Notes under the pieces: model-generated
Databases searched by the model: none
What the model saw: the letters and a program-made list of their open reading frames with translations, nothing else
What the model was told of the DNA's origin: nothing
Source of the DNA: Haloferacaceae archaeon
GTDB taxonomy: Archaea > Halobacteriota > Halobacteria > Halobacteriales > Haloferacaceae
Length of the DNA: 9,222 bases
Direction of reading: 5' to 3'
NCBI GenBank assembly: GCA_003554115.1
Contig: PWFE01000042.1
Span: 1-9,222 of the forward strand
Translations under genes and position numbers: made by a program
Part shown: piece by piece, positions 7,109-9,222 of the stretch
Layout of the letters: every line of letters begins with the position of its first letter
Numbering within the stretch: position 1 is the stretch's first letter

Positions 7109-7200
7109 GATTCGACCGCAGTATGGCAGTTTTGACCGAGCCACGGCCTCTCAACCGTCGACGCGCATCGACCACCATTTCGGGTGGCGGTGATCGAATC
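7109..7200. other. Candidate structured element upstream of tRNA-iMet
   Basis: An outer stem GATTCG-ACCGC (7109-7119) pairs with GCGGT-GAT-CGAATC (7187-7200): 11 pairs with one 3-nt bulge. Three hairpins fit inside without overlapping: TTGA..GAG/CTC-TCAA (7132-7154), GTCGA/TCGAC (7157-7172) and CACC/GGTG (7173-7186). It is not a tRNA and I recognise no known RNA family. The transcribed strand is unclear. Chance pairing in GC-rich DNA remains possible. Confidence 0.3.
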
Positions 7201-7230
7201 AGCTGCCAAGATTTGTACTGTCAGTGCTAC

Positions 7231-7237
7231 TTTTAAG
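7231..7237 (+). promoter_or_regulatory. Likely TATA box for the UPF0324 transporter gene
   Basis: TTTTAAG predicts a transcript start near 7258-7262. That leaves an untranslated leader of about 80 nt before the transporter ATG, unusual here because most genes in the window look leaderless. Confidence 0.45.
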
Positions 7238-7283
7238 AGCCGAATCGACACGCCTTACTGAGATCACACCCGAGCCGAACCAG

Positions 7284-7340
7284 ATGCAGACAGACCACGT
7301 GTGGGCACTCACTGTCGACATCGGATATCGTTTTCACTAA
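7284..7340 (+). CDS. Possible 18-residue upstream ORF / leader peptide
   Basis: An ATG at 7284 opens an 18-codon frame (MQTDHVWALTVDIGYRFH) whose TAA at 7338-7340 overlaps the transporter start as TAATG. The arrangement would allow translation to be coupled. No Shine-Dalgarno precedes either ATG. A weak CTTACT element at 7254-7260 would suit a leaderless start at 7284. The peptide has no recognisable features and could be chance. Confidence 0.25.
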   Translation: MQTDHVWALTVDIGYRFH

Positions 7341-8323
7341 TGGGCCGACTCCAGTATCTTCCCGGATTGCTACTGCTCGCCGTCGGCGCGGTTCTCGCGC
7401 GAGCTATTGGCTCGGTCACTGGCATCGAAGCGTTGCTCATCGCAATCGCCCTGGGAGTCATATTAGTAAACGGCCCTGGTGTCCCTGACGGCTGTCGTGT
7501 GGGAATTGCAACGCACAAACATTGGTTGGCCGCCGGAATCGTCCTCATGGGTGCGTCAGTCTCGCTTGCGACGGTTCGTGAGGCTGGAGTTGTCGTACTG
7601 GTAGTTATTCTCGTCGTGGCCAGCGTTACGATCGGCGTCGTTGAGATACTCTCGCGAGGTGTTTTTGGCTTGGGTGAGAAACTCGGCTCGCTGCTTGCCG
7701 CTGGGGCTGGGATCTGTGGGGTCTCGGCTGTGGTTGCCGTTGCGGGCGCAATTCGCGCGCGCGAAGACCAAATCGCCTACGCAGCGGCTACCGTGTTGTT
7801 GTTCGATGCGGTTACGCTCGTCGTGTATCCGATCGCCGGCCAGCTACTCGATCTTTCGGATATCGTTTTCGGCATCTGGGCTGGTGTCAGTATGTTCTCG
7901 ACGGGACCGGTTGTCGCCGTCGGATTCGCCCACTCGGAGGCCGCCGGACAGTGGGCGACACTCACCAAACTCTCACGAAACGCGCTGATCGGTATCGTCG
8001 TGCTCGGCTATGCGGCCGTCTATCTACGAACTACCAGCGACCGTCGACTCTCGCCCCGACTGCTCTGGGCGGAGTTTCCGACGTTTGTCCTCGGGTTTTT
8101 CGCACTCGCCGTTATTGGGAGTCTCGGCGTCTTTTCGTCGACCCACCGTGCGGTTATCGATACGACCTACAACTGGCTGTTTCTGGCCGCATTCGTCGGC
8201 CTCGGAGCCGAAATCGAACTTCACGAACTCAGAGCCGCTGGCATCCGCCCCATAATCGTCGTCTTTGTGTCGCTGCTCGTCGCCAGCACGCTCGCTCTTG
8301 GCGTCTTGACACTGGTGTTTTAG
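7340..8323 (+). CDS. UPF0324 / YeiH-family integral membrane protein (putative transporter)
   Basis: It has 327 residues, mostly hydrophobic, with about nine or ten membrane segments, for example about 7-22, 31-44, 62-78, 83-103, 117-138, 145-168, 176-196, 213-228, 247-265 and 303-325. The family (PF03601, often labelled putative sulfate exporter) is recognised by the PGLLLLAVGAVLA start, the NGPGVPDG loop, WLAAGIVLMGASVSL (62-76) and GAGICGVSAVVAVAGAIRARE (122-142). The later block GVSMFSTGPVVAVGFAHSEAAG (182-203) aligns with the family's G-x-x-x-HE-x-AQVVAAG region, but here Phe186, Ser187 and Pro190 replace the usual His, acid and Gln, so substrate or mechanism may differ. Sulfate export is inferred from family labels only. 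The ATG at 7340 is chosen because the homology begins there; an in-frame GTG at 7301 adds 13 unconserved residues. It converges with the small gene at 8368. Confidence 0.87.
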   Translation: MGRLQYLPGLLLLAVGAVLARAIGSVTGIEALLIAIALGVILVNGPGVPDGCRVGIATHKHWLAAGIVLMGASVSLATVREAGVVVLVVILVVASVTIGVVEILSRGVFGLGEKLGSLLAAGAGICGVSAVVAVAGAIRAREDQIAYAAATVLLFDAVTLVVYPIAGQLLDLSDIVFGIWAGVSMFSTGPVVAVGFAHSEAAGQWATLTKLSRNALIGIVVLGYAAVYLRTTSDRRLSPRLLWAEFPTFVLGFFALAVIGSLGVFSSTHRAVIDTTYNWLFLAAFVGLGAEIELHELRAAGIRPIIVVFVSLLVASTLALGVLTLVF

Positions 8324-8367
8324 CTCAGTCTGCTGGTCGACTCGGTGAACTGTTGTGGACCGCAGAA

Positions 8368-8634
8368 TCAGACGGAGAGCTTCGAGCGAGCTTTGACGAC
8401 ATCGAGGGCGTCGGCGTCGATGGTGTCGACCTCAAGCCAGTGGGGGACGTACTGGCGTTTCTCGTAGGTTTCGTGTTCGTCTTCGGTGCCGATGGTACAC
8501 CACAGCTGGACCTCATCGGGGCCGTGCCAGTCTCCTTGGCGCTGGATGCCGAAACAGATCTGTTCTTCCCCATCGTAGTTGATAATCGCACCCTTGCGGA
8601 TGCCGGGGTCGCCGTTGACGATGAGCTGCTGCAT
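8368..8634 (-). CDS. Small conserved haloarchaeal protein (HAH_0734 family), function unknown
   Basis: It has 88 residues, no membrane segment, and is acidic overall. It opens MQQLIVNGDPGIRKGAIINY, then EEQICFGIQRQGDWHGPDEV (23-42) and LWCTIGTEDEHETYEKRQYV (44-63), and ends with an acidic VDTIDADALDVVKARS stretch. I recognise it, with moderate confidence, as the haloarchaeal family known by the locus label HAH_0734. No function is known to me and there is no catalytic motif. The predicted fold is mainly beta-strand. Two cysteines (27 and 46) are present but no metal-binding pair. The ATG at 8634 has a TATA box at the leaderless distance. It lies upstream of and divergent from rpl44e, and converges with the UPF0324 gene across 44 bp. 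Confidence 0.85.
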   Translation of the reverse strand: MQQLIVNGDPGIRKGAIINYDGEEQICFGIQRQGDWHGPDEVQLWCTIGTEDEHETYEKRQYVPHWLEVDTIDADALDVVKARSKLSV

Positions 8635-8658
8635 ATCTGAATCTGTGATGTGTCGGTG

Positions 8659-8664
8659 CTTAAT
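8659..8664 (-). promoter_or_regulatory. TATA box of the HAH_0734-family gene
   Basis: On the minus strand ATTAAG is centred about 28 bp before the ATG at 8634, fitting a leaderless transcript. Confidence 0.5.
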
Positions 8665-8769
8665 GGCTTCGGACCGTAGTCACCACCTAACTAAATCGTC
8701 GACCGTTCCAATCACCTGTTTTCCCACCCATTGTATGTCAAAAGGTCCCACGAAACCGCCGTAGCGGGC

Positions 8770-8806
8770 CGGCGTCGAACCAAACGGGTTTTAACGGGCG
8801 ACGCCG
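8770..8806. repeat. Perfect 8-bp inverted repeat flanking the rpl44e TATA box
   Basis: CGGCGTCG (8770-8777) and CGACGCCG (8799-8806) are perfect inverted arms 21 bp apart. The TATA element of rpl44e (8789-8794) lies between them. AACC (8778-8781) and GGTT (8787-8790) form a small inner repeat. It may be a repressor or activator site, or coincidence in GC-rich DNA. Confidence 0.5.
8789..8794 (+). promoter_or_regulatory. TATA box of the rpl44e-rps27e operon
   Basis: TTTTAA is centred about 40 bp before the rpl44e ATG, predicting a start near 8818 and a short leader of about 14 nt. No Shine-Dalgarno is evident in that leader. Confidence 0.55.
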
Positions 8807-8831
8807 AACTGCCGGCAAGGTAGATCTCACT

Positions 8832-9116
8832 ATGGAAATGCCACGCCGAATGAATACGTACTGTCCGCACTGTGATGCTCACTTCGAACACGAAGTCGAG
8901 AAGGTCCGCACGGGTCGCTCGACAGGGATGAAAAAGGTCCAAGATCGCCAGCGCAAACGCGCCAAATCCACCATCGGGAACGCCGGCAAGTTCTCGAAGG
9001 TGCCCGGTGGCGACAAACCAACGAAGAAAACCAACCTCAAATACCGCTGTAGCGACTGCGGCAAGGCCCACATGCGCAAAGGATGGCGTGCTGGCCGACT
9101 GACGTTCCAGGAGTAA
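8832..9116 (+). CDS. rpl44e: Large-subunit ribosomal protein eL42 (L44e)
   Basis: A 94-residue zinc-binding protein of the 50S subunit, found in archaea and eukaryotes, which lies near the tRNA exit site. Two zinc knuckles are visible: C11-P-H-C14 (TYCPHC) and C73-S-D-C76 ([10 protein letters not shown]). Between them lie the conserved basic segments [17 protein letters not shown] (28-44) and [20 protein letters not shown] (53-72), and the end is [12 protein letters not shown]. Length and sequence match haloarchaeal L44e closely. The middle is noticeably basic compared with the acidic neighbours, as expected of a rRNA-binding protein. Met1 at 8832 fits the MEMPRR opening of the family; Met3 and Met7 are less likely. 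It overlaps nothing and is followed after 2 bp by rps27e. Confidence 0.97.
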   Translation: MEMPRRMNTYCPHCDAHFEHEVEKVRTGRSTGMKKVQDRQRKRAKSTIGNAGKFSKVPGGDKPTKKTNLKYRCSDCGKAHMRKGWRAGRLTFQE

Positions 9117-9118
9117 TC

Positions 9119-9222
9119 ATGGCAGGAAACTACGTCCGCGTCAAATGTGGGGATTGTGAGAACGAACAGATCGTCTTCCAGAAGGCCGCAACCACGGTGA
9201 GTTGTGCAGTCTGTGGGACGAC
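9119..9222 (+). CDS. rps27e: Small-subunit ribosomal protein eS27 (S27e), N-terminal part
   Basis: Only 34 complete codons are present; the gene runs past the right edge. The protein begins [20 protein letters not shown] and shows the four-cysteine zinc ribbon of S27e: C10-G-D-C13 and C29-A-V-C32. It belongs to the 30S subunit. The start is set by GGAG at 9110-9113, five bases before the ATG and inside the last codons of rpl44e, so the two are translated from one transcript. The rpl44e-rps27e order is standard in archaea, with aIF2-alpha usually next; that gene is outside this window. Confidence 0.95.
   Translation, partial: MAGNYVRVKCGDCENEQIVFQKAATTVSCAVCGT

Noticed and set aside
7109..7200. 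Second tRNA next to tRNA-iMet
   Set aside because: The minus strand ends GGTCGAATC, which resembles a T arm, but no acceptor, D arm or anticodon loop fits.
7301..7339. GTG start for the transporter
   Set aside because: The 13 extra residues are not hydrophobic or conserved; the membrane protein clearly begins at MGRLQYLPG.
8734..8763. Nine-codon ORF before rpl44e (MSKGPTKPP)
   Set aside because: Too short, with no ribosome-binding site or TATA box at a leaderless distance.
1..9222. Mobile element, prophage or defence system
   Set aside because: I saw no transposase, integrase, target-site duplication, toxin-antitoxin pair or restriction gene; all confident genes are core functions.

Overview
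The window is chromosomal DNA from a haloarchaeon (class Halobacteria). The evidence is the strongly acidic proteins, the archaeal and halophile-type housekeeping genes (a tubulin-like division protein of the FtsZ1 type, GEK1-type D-aminoacyl-tRNA deacylase, ribosomal proteins L44e and S27e, an archaeal initiator tRNA), and TATA boxes about 27 bp before many start codons, which points to leaderless transcripts. The gene set resembles the ftsZ1 to pab to rpl44e stretch I remember from Haloferax-like genomes. That synteny is from memory and was not checked.

Layout. Positions 1-260 (minus) hold the N-terminal 86 codons of ftsZ1, which runs off the left edge. 331-1704 (minus) is dtdA. A 106-bp divergent gap separates dtdA from aroE (1811-2620, plus). 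Next comes an Asp/Glu-rich helix-hairpin-helix protein of unknown role (2686-3303). A tight three-gene operon follows: pabB (3357-4916), pabA (4913-5539, 4-bp overlap) and pabC (5543-6430, 3-bp gap). A small Rieske [2Fe-2S] protein lies at 6470-6889. The initiator tRNA-Met (6998-7072, minus) is followed by 267 bp with no convincing long gene, which holds a possible structured element and a tiny upstream ORF. A UPF0324/YeiH-type membrane protein (7340-8323) converges with a small halophile-specific protein (8368-8634, minus). The right end begins the ribosomal pair rpl44e (8832-9116) and rps27e (9119 onward, cut by the window edge).

How the genes work together. AroE makes shikimate on the way to chorismate. 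PabB and PabA would aminate chorismate to 4-amino-4-deoxychorismate, and PabC would release p-aminobenzoate for the folate or pterin cofactor. The main ambiguity is biochemical: PabB carries Ala in the PIxGT motif, where the best-studied aminodeoxychorismate synthases carry Lys. Other genes serve cell division (ftsZ1), quality control of aminoacyl-tRNA (dtdA) and translation (tRNA-iMet, L44e, S27e).

I see no mobile element, CRISPR array, toxin-antitoxin pair or defence system. This is a mostly ordinary core-genome region. The points worth a second look are promoter palindromes at ftsZ1 and rpl44e, a possible folded element at 7109-7200, an 18-residue upstream ORF coupled to the transporter, the unusual PabB and UPF0324 motifs, and the architecture of the acidic HhH protein.
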